DNA from: SIAJ01 sp035258765
GTDB taxonomy: Bacteria > Planctomycetota > Planctomycetia > Gemmatales > Gemmataceae
NCBI GenBank assembly: GCA_035258765.1
Contig: DATFWZ010000511.1
Span: 1-46,771 of the forward strand
Direction of reading: 5' to 3'
DNA: 46,771 bases
Shown here piece by piece: positions 18,288 through 26,825 of the stretch; the stretch's first letter is position 1; each line of letters starts with the position of its first letter. Below the pieces are notes generated by a model. That model worked only from the letters and a program-made list of their open reading frames with translations, was not told where the DNA came from and did no database searches. A program made the translations under genes and the position numbers.

Positions 18288-18809
18288 CTACCTCCGCGAT
18301 CTTGCGAGGACCAATTGGACTCCGAGTTCGCGCAGCATTTCGAACGTGTTCAAGTACTCCACTTTGAATTCTTCGCACACATTCGGAATCGGCACCCTCG
18401 CCTTGATTTGGGCGCTCGGCTTTTCGTGTGTGACCACGGCCAAGCCGTTGCTCTTCGCGTAGGCAATGAGCCAACCGTCAGCGACGCTGGCGAATTGCGC
18501 TTGTGCCTCGGCAGTGAACTGAGGTTGTCCGGTGACCCATTGGATTATCTTCTTGTACCAGTCGACCACGGCCTTATCGGCAGTCTTCTTGAAAAAGGTC
18601 TTGGGCGCGGTCTCGTTCGCCCATTGGGTCAGCCGGTCGTCGCCCTCATCGAGCTCGTCCTTGACTTGTTGGATGCTGAAGATGCGTTTCTTGTCATGGT
18701 GAGCCAGCAAGGCGTCCCAAAACCCCGGGCTTATATCGAATGGGTAGTACCGCATGTGCGCTTCGATGAAGATGTTGGCATCGAGCAGGTACTTCTTCAC
18801 GGGCGTCAC
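18288..18809 (-). CDS. DUF4411-family PIN-like nuclease (putative toxin)
   Basis: A protein of 173 residues with a GTG start overlapping the stop of the upstream gene (GTGA), so the two are translationally coupled. The N-terminal KYLLDANIFIEAH has the first PIN-domain acidic residue (D10). QVKDELDEGDDRL supplies the middle acidic residues, and SVADGWLIAYAKSNG with VVTHEK gives the last Asp and the typical final strand. This matches DUF4411, a PIN-like family seen in toxin-antitoxin-type pairs. The inferred role is an RNase toxin acting on cellular RNA in the cytoplasm, held in check by the upstream XRE-ImmA protein. Length is normal. GC content here is lower than in flanking genes, consistent with transfer. 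Confidence 0.82.
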   Translation of the reverse strand: MTPVKKYLLDANIFIEAHMRYYPFDISPGFWDALLAHHDKKRIFSIQQVKDELDEGDDRLTQWANETAPKTFFKKTADKAVVDWYKKIIQWVTGQPQFTAEAQAQFASVADGWLIAYAKSNGLAVVTHEKPSAQIKARVPIPNVCEEFKVEYLNTFEMLRELGVQLVLARSRR

Positions 18810-19966
18810 ACCTTCGAAGGCTGGATGACCTGAGCGGCATACCGTTCAAACGTCTTCCCCCGAAGGCCCGTCAGTTGGTACGCGTCACGGTAGAGCAGCT
18901 TACCTTCGCGGGCCGCCTGCACCACGGCCAACGAGAAACGGCGCCCCAGCCGGATGTTCTGCGTTGCATAGAAGTTGCCGCCACTCGACTCCTTCGTCTC
19001 TTTGTTCTTTCGCCATTCGAGCTGGTTTTGGGCATAAAACGCATAAAACCGCGCTCTGTCGATCAGATCCATGTCCAGTGCACGCCGGGCGACAACGATG
19101 GGGCTGACCTTGAACGACCCGGCAAGCTTCTTGAACGGGTTGGTCGCGTCCTTCACGCCGGGCCAGTGAGTCCGGAAGTTGTCGGCCGGCACCAGGAACT
19201 CGGCGGCGACGTGATTACAAAACTCCTCCACCTCGTCGCTGGCCGGCATCGTGTTGATAAGGTTGAACACGCCGTCTTTCCCTACCCAGACATGCGCCAA
19301 CTCATGGGCGAGTGTGAACATCTGCGCCGACTTGGAATCGGCGGCATTGACAAAAATCAGGGGCGCATGCCGGTCGCTGAGAACGAAGCCGCGGAACTCG
19401 TCCGGGTCGAGCGCGCGCGTGTTGTTGAGGCCGACCACGCCGCTGGCCGCGACCATGATCTCAATGTCTTCAATGGCAGCGCGCAGTTTCCGGAGCGCAT
19501 CCTCCCAGCTCCGACACTGCTCAGCCCAATCGCCGTCGAGGCCGAGGGCCTCGCGGATTGAAACTGCGACGGATTCGATCGGGCGCGACATCCTGGCGGA
19601 GCCGACGAACGGCAGTTCCTCGTGACCTTGCTCAATCAAGTAATCCCGCATCCAATGCTGACGGCGCTGCATGTCGTACAGGGTGTCGAGCAAGTTCGGG
19701 CTGGGTCGTTCCGGGACGGAGTCGTCCATGGTGCGGAAATCCGGTATGGCGAGCTTCTCGACCGGTGGGACAGAAAGGAAAAAATAGCCGAGTGGCGTCG
19801 TTGTCCTCTTGGCGAAATCCTCAAGCTGCCGCAACGTCGGCTCTTTCTTGCCGCTCTGCCAATCGGCGAGATGTGGGACGTTCGCGGCCAAATCGGCAAA
19901 CGCCAGGCCCGAGCGCTTGATCGCCCAGCGGATGAGTTCGGGCTTTACAGAGATGGTGTTGCGCAT
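18806..19966 (-). CDS. XRE-family regulator with ImmA/IrrE metallopeptidase domain (putative antitoxin)
   Basis: A protein of 386 residues. Residues about 8-60 are an XRE-type HTH (SGLAFADLAANVPHLADWQSGKKEPTL is the recognition region, quoted here only for residues 19-45). The zinc site is H221-E222-L-A-H225, with a probable third ligand E256 in CNHVAAEFLVP. This is the ImmA/IrrE (COG2856) architecture found in phage repressor-cleaving proteases and in antitoxin-like partners of PIN-type genes. The 4-bp overlap with the DUF4411 gene suggests a toxin-antitoxin pair, with the HTH binding its own promoter: a perfect CGTTCC-TT-GGAACG palindrome lies 9-22 bases upstream of the ATG. The restriction-modification gene ends 105 bp upstream on the same strand. 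Confidence 0.88.
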   Translation of the reverse strand: MRNTISVKPELIRWAIKRSGLAFADLAANVPHLADWQSGKKEPTLRQLEDFAKRTTTPLGYFFLSVPPVEKLAIPDFRTMDDSVPERPSPNLLDTLYDMQRRQHWMRDYLIEQGHEELPFVGSARMSRPIESVAVSIREALGLDGDWAEQCRSWEDALRKLRAAIEDIEIMVAASGVVGLNNTRALDPDEFRGFVLSDRHAPLIFVNAADSKSAQMFTLAHELAHVWVGKDGVFNLINTMPASDEVEEFCNHVAAEFLVPADNFRTHWPGVKDATNPFKKLAGSFKVSPIVVARRALDMDLIDRARFYAFYAQNQLEWRKNKETKESSGGNFYATQNIRLGRRFSLAVVQAAREGKLLYRDAYQLTGLRGKTFERYAAQVIQPSKV

Positions 19967-19974
19967 GACCTAGA

Positions 19975-19988
19975 CGTTCCTTGGAACG
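19975..19988. promoter_or_regulatory. Candidate operator (CGTTCC-TT-GGAACG) before the XRE-ImmA gene
   Basis: A perfect 6-2-6 palindrome begins 9 bases before the XRE-ImmA start. On the coding strand it overlaps the AAGGA that could serve as Shine-Dalgarno. A further CGTTCC half-site lies at 20014-20019. A possible -10 box, TAAAAT, lies at 20003-20008 on the minus strand, which would put the palindrome just after the transcription start. Autorepression by the XRE domain is the natural reading, inferred from the layout. Confidence 0.4.
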
Positions 19989-20021
19989 CGACGCAAACTC
20001 CCATTTTACCGCACGTTCCGA

Positions 20022-20053
20022 GTGCCGCCGAAGTCGGTGGTCCTCGGCGGCAC
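20022..20053. terminator. Hairpin between restriction-modification and XRE-ImmA genes
   Basis: GTGCCGCCGA (20022-20031) and TCGGCGGCAC (20044-20053) form a perfect 10-bp stem with a 12-base loop, 18 bases after the stop of the restriction-modification gene. There is no T-tract on the minus strand, so it may stabilise the upstream message 3' end or attenuate transcription into the XRE gene rather than terminate it fully. Confidence 0.4.
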
Positions 20054-20071
20054 CGGAGCTACTCCAGACCC

Positions 20072-23000
20072 TCATGCGGTCTCAGTTGGACGAGCTTGGC
20101 CTTGCTCTTCGACAATTTTGATCTCATCGTCCGACAGGCCGTAGAGCTCGTAGACGAGCTGCTCGATCTGGCGGTCGGTGGAGGCGATTTGGGATTCGAG
20201 GGAAGTTCGGTCGTGGGGGGTCATGGCAGTAGACAAGTGGTTGTGAAGCGACAACATTCGGTCGACCAGCTCGACCATGCGGTCGTGACGGTTCTTGTCG
20301 GGACGGCGAATTGGCGCCTTCTCGATGTATTGTTTGGAGTACTTCACATAGCCACCCCGTAAGGGCGTGCTTTGGGTCCGGACGATCCAGCCAAAGAGCC
20401 TCGAACTCAGCAAGCCGAGTAAGTACTTGACCCCAACACCAGACGCAGGCCGAGGGCGTATCCCGTAGAACGGCCCGGCACCGCCCCCAGTCATACACAA
20501 TCCAGCAGAGTCAAGTATTACAGTTGGATTGACGGCGGTGACCTGGATGACAATCTTCTCCGCTTGCATCTCGGTCAGATTCTGCGAGCGACCAAATGCA
20601 TACCATTCGCCATGGTTCCAACCTTCATTGTCACGGCCTCGTAGCTTGGCCTCGTTTGCCTTGAGGCGGGCCCACGCCTTTGGAAAATGGCTCTTCATTT
20701 GCTGAGCTGGGATCAGCGTCGCGCGGCCATCAACGATCTCGTAGGGGAATATCAGCCAAGCGGTCACGTCCGGCGATTGGAACGAGCGGAGTCCTCCGGT
20801 CATCAGAAACGGTCGGAGAATGGCCGGCTCGACTTCACGACTGCTTTTCACGACGAAAACCCTGTCAGCGCTTGTTTGTAGCCCGACGAAAATGTCCGCC
20901 ACTTGGCCCAGCGGGTCACCAAGCGAAGGCAGGCGTGAGCGCAGCTCTCCTTTGGCGCCAACCTCGATGTTCCATTCCTCTGCACCGAACGCACTCGCCG
21001 GAAGATTCGCTCGTTCCCCAGCTTTCGACTCCCGCCACGCCGCTAGGTCATTAACTTTGACCACCTCGCAGGCATGGCTGCCAGCCCTGCTGAGCAACAG
21101 GAGGCAAGTGTAGGTCGTTGCGTTGACGAAGACCTGTTGGTGCCCGAAATGGACGACGTGGTCGAGATAAGTCCCGCACGCGAGAAGCTCGCGCAGTGGT
21201 TGTCCATACAGAGCATTAAAGAACTTGTTTGGCAGTATGAAGCCTAGGCGACCCCGATTGTTGAGTAAGGCAAGGCCGCGCTCCACGAATACAACGTAGA
21301 TGTCGTAGTTGCCCTGGCCGGCCGACTGATAGGTTCGACTAAAGAACTCTACCTCCCGCGGTTGCCAATCCTGCATCGTCTGGATGCGAATATACGGCGG
21401 GTTCCCAACAACTGCATCGAACCCGCCCGCTTTCATGATCGTCGGAAAACCTGCGTTCCAATTGAAGACGTTGATCCGTAGGCGTTCCTCCTCGTCAGCG
21501 AACAGGTCGCCCTGAGCCGGCTCGTCGTAGAAATCCGGCCCGATCAGCGAGTTGCCGCATCTGATGTTGCTCGCCAGGTCGGGCAGGGCCCGCTCGTGGA
21601 ACAGGACCTGCTGCTGGTTGATCGTCTCTTGCGTCTCCCCTTCCAGCACTTTCAGCAAGAGCGAGAGCTTGGTCACCTCCACGGCTTGGGGGTCGATGTC
21701 TACGCCGTGGATGTTGTTCAGCAGGATGCGCTTCTTCTCATTGGTGGTCAGCCGCCAGGCGCCGCGGGTGTCGCGAAAGACCTCCTTCCTGTGCTTTTCC
21801 GGGTCGTTGGCCTGGTAGTAGGCCAGATGCCAGTCGAGGAGATATTGGTAGGCGCCGAGCAAGAATGAGCCGGAGCCGCAGGCCGGGTCGAGAATCTTGA
21901 GCTTGCTGATTTGCTTCGGGGTCAGTGACCCGGCGGACGCTTCCAGGATGTGGTCACGCAAAGCCGCAGTCGGATCGGTCGACAGCGGGGCGATGGCCGA
22001 CCCCTCCTGCTTTGCCTTGTCAAGTTTGGCGTCAGCCGCCGGGCTCACCAGCTTGCCCACCGTCTGCTTGACGATGTACTCCACGATGTACGCGGGAGTG
22101 TAATACACACCGCCGGCCTTCTTGACCTCCGGCTTCTCCTCCACCTTCGCCTGGTGCCCGGCCGTCAGCCGGATGACCTTGCCGAGGAACTGCTCGTAGA
22201 CCTGGCCGAGGATTTCGGCCGGCAGGACGGAGAACTCGTACGGGCTTTCTGGGTAGTAGAGGCCCTTGAGGATGCCCTTCAATACCTTGTCGTCGAGCTT
22301 CAGCCGGGGCGTCAGCTCGTCGTGCTCCTGCGGCCGGCCCTTCTCTTTCTCGAAATGGAACAGGCCGGAGTTGTACCGGTCGTCGGCCTTGCGGAAGAGC
22401 TTGAGCAGGTGCTTGTAGACATCCGCGTCGTCCGCCAGCTCCTTTAACTGACCGTATGGCTCGATCCCCCGGTCCTCGCACATGCGGAGGAAGATGATCC
22501 GGTCGATCGTAATCTGCACTGCGTAATTCAGCTCGCGCGAGGTGAGTCGCGCGTTGCGTAGCGCCAGGTTCCTGGCCAGCTCCTCGCGCCAGCTCTCGAT
22601 CTCTTCCAGAAACGCGGCATCGACGGTTGCAGTGCCGCGCTTGGCCTTCTTCGTCTCGGCGTACTTGTCGAACGAGCCCCGGAGAATCGATTCGCGGGCA
22701 AAGACGTCGGCGATTTCGTCCCATTTGTCGGCGTAGTCGGTGTAGCGCAGGTAGAGGATGCGAGCGCTGCTCGATTTGTCGGCCTGATTGGGCCGGACGC
22801 GGCCATCGTACACGGCGAACTCCTCGAAGTCGGTCAGGACCGACAGCGGCAGTTTCTTCGTCCAGGCGTACCGGCGGAGCTGAAACGCCGGGACCGGGTC
22901 CTCCTTGATGTTCACGAACGGTTTCTTGGCTTCGAGGTAGAATTTTGGCGTGCCGCCGATGCGGAAGCAATAGTCCGGGGCCTTGCTCGCCTCGCCGATC

Positions 23001-23200
23001 TTCAGGCTGGCCTCGTGGATCACGTCCTTGTACGCCTCGGCGTGCCCCTGCTCGTTCTCCATGTCCCAGCCGAGGGCCTTGAACATGGGATTGATAAACT
23101 GGATGCGGACGTTGGCCTCGTTAAATGCCGGTGAGCGATACTGGTCGGCATTGCGGTCGAAGAGGCGGACGAGGTCCAGGACTCGTTGGGGCGCGGGCAC
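20072..23200 (-). CDS. Type IIG restriction-modification enzyme (Eco57I-like N6-adenine methylase/endonuclease)
   Basis: A protein of 1042 residues with a GTG start; GGAGG lies 9 bases upstream. The N-terminal nuclease is of the PD-(D/E)xK type: P75-D76 in KAPDYCFRI and E90-A-K92 in FYLEAKKP. A helical linker follows. The methylase has SAM motif I, LDPACGSGSFLLGAY, near residue 440 and catalytic motif IV, NPPYIRIQ, near 598, which identifies an N6-adenine methylase. The C-terminal 350 residues carry a TaqI/Eco57I-like target-recognition region (LGQVADIFVGLQTSADRVFVV). A single chain with nuclease, methylase and specificity parts is the type IIG layout; recognition sequence unknown. It heads a minus-strand block with XRE-ImmA and DUF4411. 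Local GC is below that of the flanks. Confidence 0.92.
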   Translation of the reverse strand: MPAPQRVLDLVRLFDRNADQYRSPAFNEANVRIQFINPMFKALGWDMENEQGHAEAYKDVIHEASLKIGEASKAPDYCFRIGGTPKFYLEAKKPFVNIKEDPVPAFQLRRYAWTKKLPLSVLTDFEEFAVYDGRVRPNQADKSSSARILYLRYTDYADKWDEIADVFARESILRGSFDKYAETKKAKRGTATVDAAFLEEIESWREELARNLALRNARLTSRELNYAVQITIDRIIFLRMCEDRGIEPYGQLKELADDADVYKHLLKLFRKADDRYNSGLFHFEKEKGRPQEHDELTPRLKLDDKVLKGILKGLYYPESPYEFSVLPAEILGQVYEQFLGKVIRLTAGHQAKVEEKPEVKKAGGVYYTPAYIVEYIVKQTVGKLVSPAADAKLDKAKQEGSAIAPLSTDPTAALRDHILEASAGSLTPKQISKLKILDPACGSGSFLLGAYQYLLDWHLAYYQANDPEKHRKEVFRDTRGAWRLTTNEKKRILLNNIHGVDIDPQAVEVTKLSLLLKVLEGETQETINQQQVLFHERALPDLASNIRCGNSLIGPDFYDEPAQGDLFADEEERLRINVFNWNAGFPTIMKAGGFDAVVGNPPYIRIQTMQDWQPREVEFFSRTYQSAGQGNYDIYVVFVERGLALLNNRGRLGFILPNKFFNALYGQPLRELLACGTYLDHVVHFGHQQVFVNATTYTCLLLLSRAGSHACEVVKVNDLAAWRESKAGERANLPASAFGAEEWNIEVGAKGELRSRLPSLGDPLGQVADIFVGLQTSADRVFVVKSSREVEPAILRPFLMTGGLRSFQSPDVTAWLIFPYEIVDGRATLIPAQQMKSHFPKAWARLKANEAKLRGRDNEGWNHGEWYAFGRSQNLTEMQAEKIVIQVTAVNPTVILDSAGLCMTGGGAGPFYGIRPRPASGVGVKYLLGLLSSRLFGWIVRTQSTPLRGGYVKYSKQYIEKAPIRRPDKNRHDRMVELVDRMLSLHNHLSTAMTPHDRTSLESQIASTDRQIEQLVYELYGLSDDEIKIVEEQGQARPTETA

Positions 23201-23511
23201 GGCGATGGTCCTCCAGAAGCTGCGCGACCAGTGTGTGAGAATTTCTGGAGAGTTTCAAGGACATTCGGTGCCGAGTCCGCCAATCCACTTGGCTAATGGT
23301 CGGTGCACGTCGGGGCCATAAGACTTGAGCGCCTGGGCTATCCTGGCCGGTCCTCCGGGCGCCACCGGGCCGAGTCATTGCAACGGTGTCATTTGCTGAC
23401 CGCGTGTGCGCGCAGATTTGGCAACCTGAGTGGCAACCTGACCCCGTACCGCTCCGCCCGTAAGCACTTGCGGAATGCGCTTCACATTGCCAAATCGGTC
23501 AGGCTGCCAAG

Positions 23512-23834
23512 AATCCCCAAATGTCTCCCGCGTCGCTCGCCCCGGCGTCGGACGGTCGGTCGAAGGTTGCCGAGTCACCACCCCCGCCCGTGGCAACTTT
23601 CGAGTCGCCCCCGACGCGCGGACTTGCAACGACATAACCAGGTCGAAGGTTGCCAAATTGACACAAACACGCGTGGCAACCTTCGAATTTCCCCCTGACC
23701 AAAGACCTACCGGGCGGTAAGTGAGAAATGTTGGCGACCTTGGCGGCCTGACCCCGCCGGAAGGCCAAAGGAGACAAATCCGACCTTCTGGCGGTCGGAA
23801 GGCGGCGTGTTGGGCGGGGAGTCAGGGCGCCAAC
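23512..23834. repeat. Dispersed twin-hairpin repeat, copy 1 (about 323 bp)
   Basis: This segment matches 41418-41743 nearly throughout. It contains two hairpins 83 bp apart. The second (arms 23643-23655 and 23674-23686) is a perfect 13-bp stem of TCGAAGGTTGCCA with its complement and an 18-base loop. The first (23560-23572 and 23591-23603) keeps the stem except for two changes, both read as G-U pairs on the plus strand. It lies between the restriction-modification gene and the PPC-domain gene; nothing convincing is coded here. In the rest of 23201-23900, degenerate TGGCAACCTGA motifs occur at 23419-23429 and 23431-23441. Confidence 0.8.
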
Positions 23835-23900
23835 GCGGGGTTCACGCGGGACACCCGCCGCGGGAGGGCGATCAGGGCGGGACCGTGCGGCCCCCGGCTG

Positions 23901-25988
23901 TCATTTCTTCGTTCCCGGCGGGCCGACGAGGAGACTCACCGGGCGGGCCGGCAGAGTGACCAGCGTGTTTGCTTTCCCCTTCGGCCCCTCCACCTGAACC
24001 TGGGCCTGCCCGCGGACGACGAGCGTGTACTCGCCCGGCCGCGTCCCGGTCGTCACGTCGAACGACACCGTCGCCTCGGCCTTGCCGTCCGCGATCGTCA
24101 CCTGGCCCGCCTTGATCGGGCCCGGAAACGCGAGCGCGGTGACGATCACCGGCCCGGTGAAGCCGGCCGCCCGGTCGAGCCGGTACGTCACGTCCACCTT
24201 TTGCCCGGCCGTCACCTCGATCCGCTCGGTCGCCGGCCGCAAGCCGAACGGGGCGACCCCGGCGACGGCCACGACCAGCTCGCGGGTCGGCCGGCTCGAA
24301 TTCATGTCCGGCTGCGGCCAGACGCGGGTGTAGGGCCGGACCTCGCGGGTCAGGGTCGTGTCCCCGGCGGCCGCGGTGGCTGTCAGCCGGACTGGGCCGA
24401 CAAAGTCCGGGGCGTCGGCGTCCGCCCAGAGGACCAGGGCGCCGCGACTGTCGTTCGGGATCGTGGTCGGGGCGACGTGCAGGCCCTTCGGCAGCCCGTC
24501 GGCCGCGATCGTGATCGGGCCACCGAACCCGCCCTTCCGCTGGAGGATGACGTCCAGGTAGGCCGCCCCTCCCCTGCGGACCGTGGTCCCGCCCGGCCCG
24601 GGGTTCTGCGAATGGATGACGGCGACATCGAAGTCCGGCACGGGCTTCCGGATGGTCAGGACGTACTGGTAGCGGGCCCCGCCGCGGCGGTAGCGGTCCT
24701 GGACCAGCACCCGGTACTTCTTCTTGCCGGTCAGGCTGACGGTGCCTGACGGGTCGCGGAGGTGCCCGTCGAACGCGTTGTCGCGCGGGCCGAAGTCGTC
24801 CAGCTCGGTCACCCGGTTGTCCTTGTCGTCGAGCACCACGAGATACGGGTCGGCCCGCCCGGCGACCCGCTCGCAATAGACATCGAACGCGTACGACCCG
24901 TCCGCCGGCGGCTCGAACTCATACCAGTCGGCGTCCCGCTCCCGGTCGAACCGCCCGGCCACCACCGCGGGCAGGGAGATCGGCTGTGGGTGCTTGGGGT
25001 CGTCGTTCGGCTCGACTTCCCGGGTGACCGCGTCGGCCGTGACCAGCACCGGCACGCCGTGAACCTGGAACCCGGTCAACGTGGCCGTCGCGGCCGTCGG
25101 GAGGACACTGTGGGTCGTCGGGTGATCGGTGAAGCGGAACAGGCCGCGGGCCAGGAGATCGGCCGGGGCCGTGACCGACTCTTCCCGTTCCTCCAGGGCC
25201 AGGTCGCCCACCTTCCAGGGCGACGGCTTGGATCCCGGGCCGAGGTTGCGGCCGTACACGGACACAGTTTGCGACCGGCCGGCCTGGACCGCTCGCGGGA
25301 AGACGGCATCGACGTGCGGCCGGTCGGTGATCACCAGCCGATACGGGAACCCGCCGCGATACGACCGGTCGTGGACGGTGGCGAAATACTCGCCGTCGGC
25401 CGGGGCCACAAAGTCGATGAGCGGGTCGCGGCCGTTGTAGCCCGCACCGGAGGCGAGCATCCGGCCGTCGGCGGCCGTCACGGTCATGGTGCCGTCGAGC
25501 ATCGAGTCGAGCTTGCCCGCCTGACAGTCGAGGACGACCCGCTGGCCCTTCTTCGCGGGGAACCGGAACACATCGTCCTTGTTCCCGTCGGTCGTACCGT
25601 GGACGGCCGAATTGACCGGCACCGGCTGGGCGGTCACCGGCTCGTCGTTCGGCTCCTTCTCCGGAACCTCCGTGAGCCCGTACGAGACGGCGAACAGCCG
25701 CGGGCTGCTGACCCCGTGCTTACACACCACGCGGGCGTCGTAGGTCCCCTCCGGCACGTCGGCCGCGACGGTCACCTTGAACTTGCGGTCCTTGAGCAGC
25801 TCGGCCGTGATCCGCGGGTGATCGAAAAGGAGCGCCTTCGGCTCATCCAGGTCGGCGCCGGAGACCTCGACCTCGACCGACGAGCCGCCGGCGGCACCGA
25901 GGGGGAAGACGCGGTCGAGCCGCGGCGAAGGGAGGTCGGCATGAACCGCCGAGGGGACGAGCAGGGCAAGTAGGATGATGACACGCAT
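23901..25988 (-). CDS. Exported PPC-domain protein (pre-peptidase C-terminal-like)
   Basis: A protein of 695 residues with a signal peptide (IILLALLVPSAVHA). It is nearly all beta: an IPT/TIG-like start (RVFPLGAAGGSSVEVEVSG), then PPC-type modules recognised by EKEPNDEPVTAQPV near residue 110 and EVEPNDDPKHPQPISLPA near 325, each followed by a D-V-F-R-F or D-W-Y-E-F strand and a YRLVI or YVLTI end. No catalytic domain is visible. Proteins like this commonly sit beside DUF1501/DUF1549 genes in planctomycetes and are thought to be surface or periplasmic binding proteins. It is the last gene of the long minus-strand run, 26 bp after the DUF4058 gene, so it is probably in the same transcript. Confidence 0.88.
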   Translation of the reverse strand: MRVIILLALLVPSAVHADLPSPRLDRVFPLGAAGGSSVEVEVSGADLDEPKALLFDHPRITAELLKDRKFKVTVAADVPEGTYDARVVCKHGVSSPRLFAVSYGLTEVPEKEPNDEPVTAQPVPVNSAVHGTTDGNKDDVFRFPAKKGQRVVLDCQAGKLDSMLDGTMTVTAADGRMLASGAGYNGRDPLIDFVAPADGEYFATVHDRSYRGGFPYRLVITDRPHVDAVFPRAVQAGRSQTVSVYGRNLGPGSKPSPWKVGDLALEEREESVTAPADLLARGLFRFTDHPTTHSVLPTAATATLTGFQVHGVPVLVTADAVTREVEPNDDPKHPQPISLPAVVAGRFDRERDADWYEFEPPADGSYAFDVYCERVAGRADPYLVVLDDKDNRVTELDDFGPRDNAFDGHLRDPSGTVSLTGKKKYRVLVQDRYRRGGARYQYVLTIRKPVPDFDVAVIHSQNPGPGGTTVRRGGAAYLDVILQRKGGFGGPITIAADGLPKGLHVAPTTIPNDSRGALVLWADADAPDFVGPVRLTATAAAGDTTLTREVRPYTRVWPQPDMNSSRPTRELVVAVAGVAPFGLRPATERIEVTAGQKVDVTYRLDRAAGFTGPVIVTALAFPGPIKAGQVTIADGKAEATVSFDVTTGTRPGEYTLVVRGQAQVQVEGPKGKANTLVTLPARPVSLLVGPPGTKK

Positions 25989-26014
25989 GTGAGACTTGGG
26001 ACGTGGGGACCAGG

Positions 26015-26794
26015 CTACCGCAGCCCCTTGGCCCGGAGCAACTGGTTAGCCCACTTGGCGTCCGCAGGACTAAGGGGTCGTTCAGGCGGCCGGGTGTAAT
26101 CGATCAGGAACTCATAGCCCGAGTCGTCGTACACCGCGTTGAACACGGCTCCGAGGGCAAGCGGGACGTCCTTGTCCTTTGCGGCCAGTGGAATGCCGAT
26201 GGCCGGCAAGGCCTGCCGCACGCTGAACAACCACCCACGTGTGCGACCCCGGTCGCCGGCCCGCGATAGGACGATCCGGTAGTCGGTTCGCGGGGTCAGG
26301 GCGGGTACCGTCGGGTCACCGCCCCGGAGCAGGTCGATCTCCACCCAGTGGACCGGGGCCGAAATGATCTCCCGCCGCTTGTCCAGGAAGAAGTCCCGCC
26401 CCTCCGACCCGCGAATCTTGTTCGTCGGGCTGAGCAACTCGATCACGGCCACGAGCCGGTTGCCCCGCCGATCCTTGATCTCGATGCGCGGCTCTTCGAC
26501 CTCCACACCCACGGGGAACGGGAACACCACCGGCTCCACAACTTGGATGTTCGAATCCCGGTCCCGGCGGCGGGACTTCCGCTGCCTCTCTACGCTCACG
26601 TCGGCAACGAATTCCCGACGGGTCGGGTCTTCGTCGTGGAGGACGTACACGCGTGTTTCGATCTGGGCGATGTAATTCGGCAAGAGCCGCGGATTCAACG
26701 CCGCCTGCATTCGCACGATCAGGGCCACATGGAGCCCTGGCCACAGGGTCGGGCTCTCTAGGTACGGGTCCATCCCGGGGAACGGCGACGGCAT
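26015..26794 (-). CDS. DUF4058-family protein
   Basis: A protein of 259 residues. The start at 26794 gives the standard family opening MPSPFPGMDPYLE and has GAGG 6 bases upstream; an ATG at 26824 would add ten atypical residues. The family is recognised from this opening, the HVALIVRMQAALNPRLLPNY segment, and the central VIELLSPTNKIRG, which has the look of a nuclease-like core (E and K near one another). However, DUF4058 has no proven activity. It is soluble, with no signal peptide. DUF4058 genes are abundant in planctomycetes and cyanobacteria. It lies 31 bp after the DUF1501 gene and 26 bp before the PPC-domain gene, all on the minus strand. Confidence 0.9.
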   Translation of the reverse strand: MPSPFPGMDPYLESPTLWPGLHVALIVRMQAALNPRLLPNYIAQIETRVYVLHDEDPTRREFVADVSVERQRKSRRRDRDSNIQVVEPVVFPFPVGVEVEEPRIEIKDRRGNRLVAVIELLSPTNKIRGSEGRDFFLDKRREIISAPVHWVEIDLLRGGDPTVPALTPRTDYRIVLSRAGDRGRTRGWLFSVRQALPAIGIPLAAKDKDVPLALGAVFNAVYDDSGYEFLIDYTRPPERPLSPADAKWANQLLRAKGLR

Positions 26795-26825
26795 CGGGCA
26801 CCTCGGTAGTCGGTCCCCCGCCATT

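Noticed and set aside
23721..24749. A plus-strand frame running from the repeat into the PPC gene.
   Set aside because: Its start lies in the non-coding repeat and the rest is opposite a well-supported minus-strand gene.
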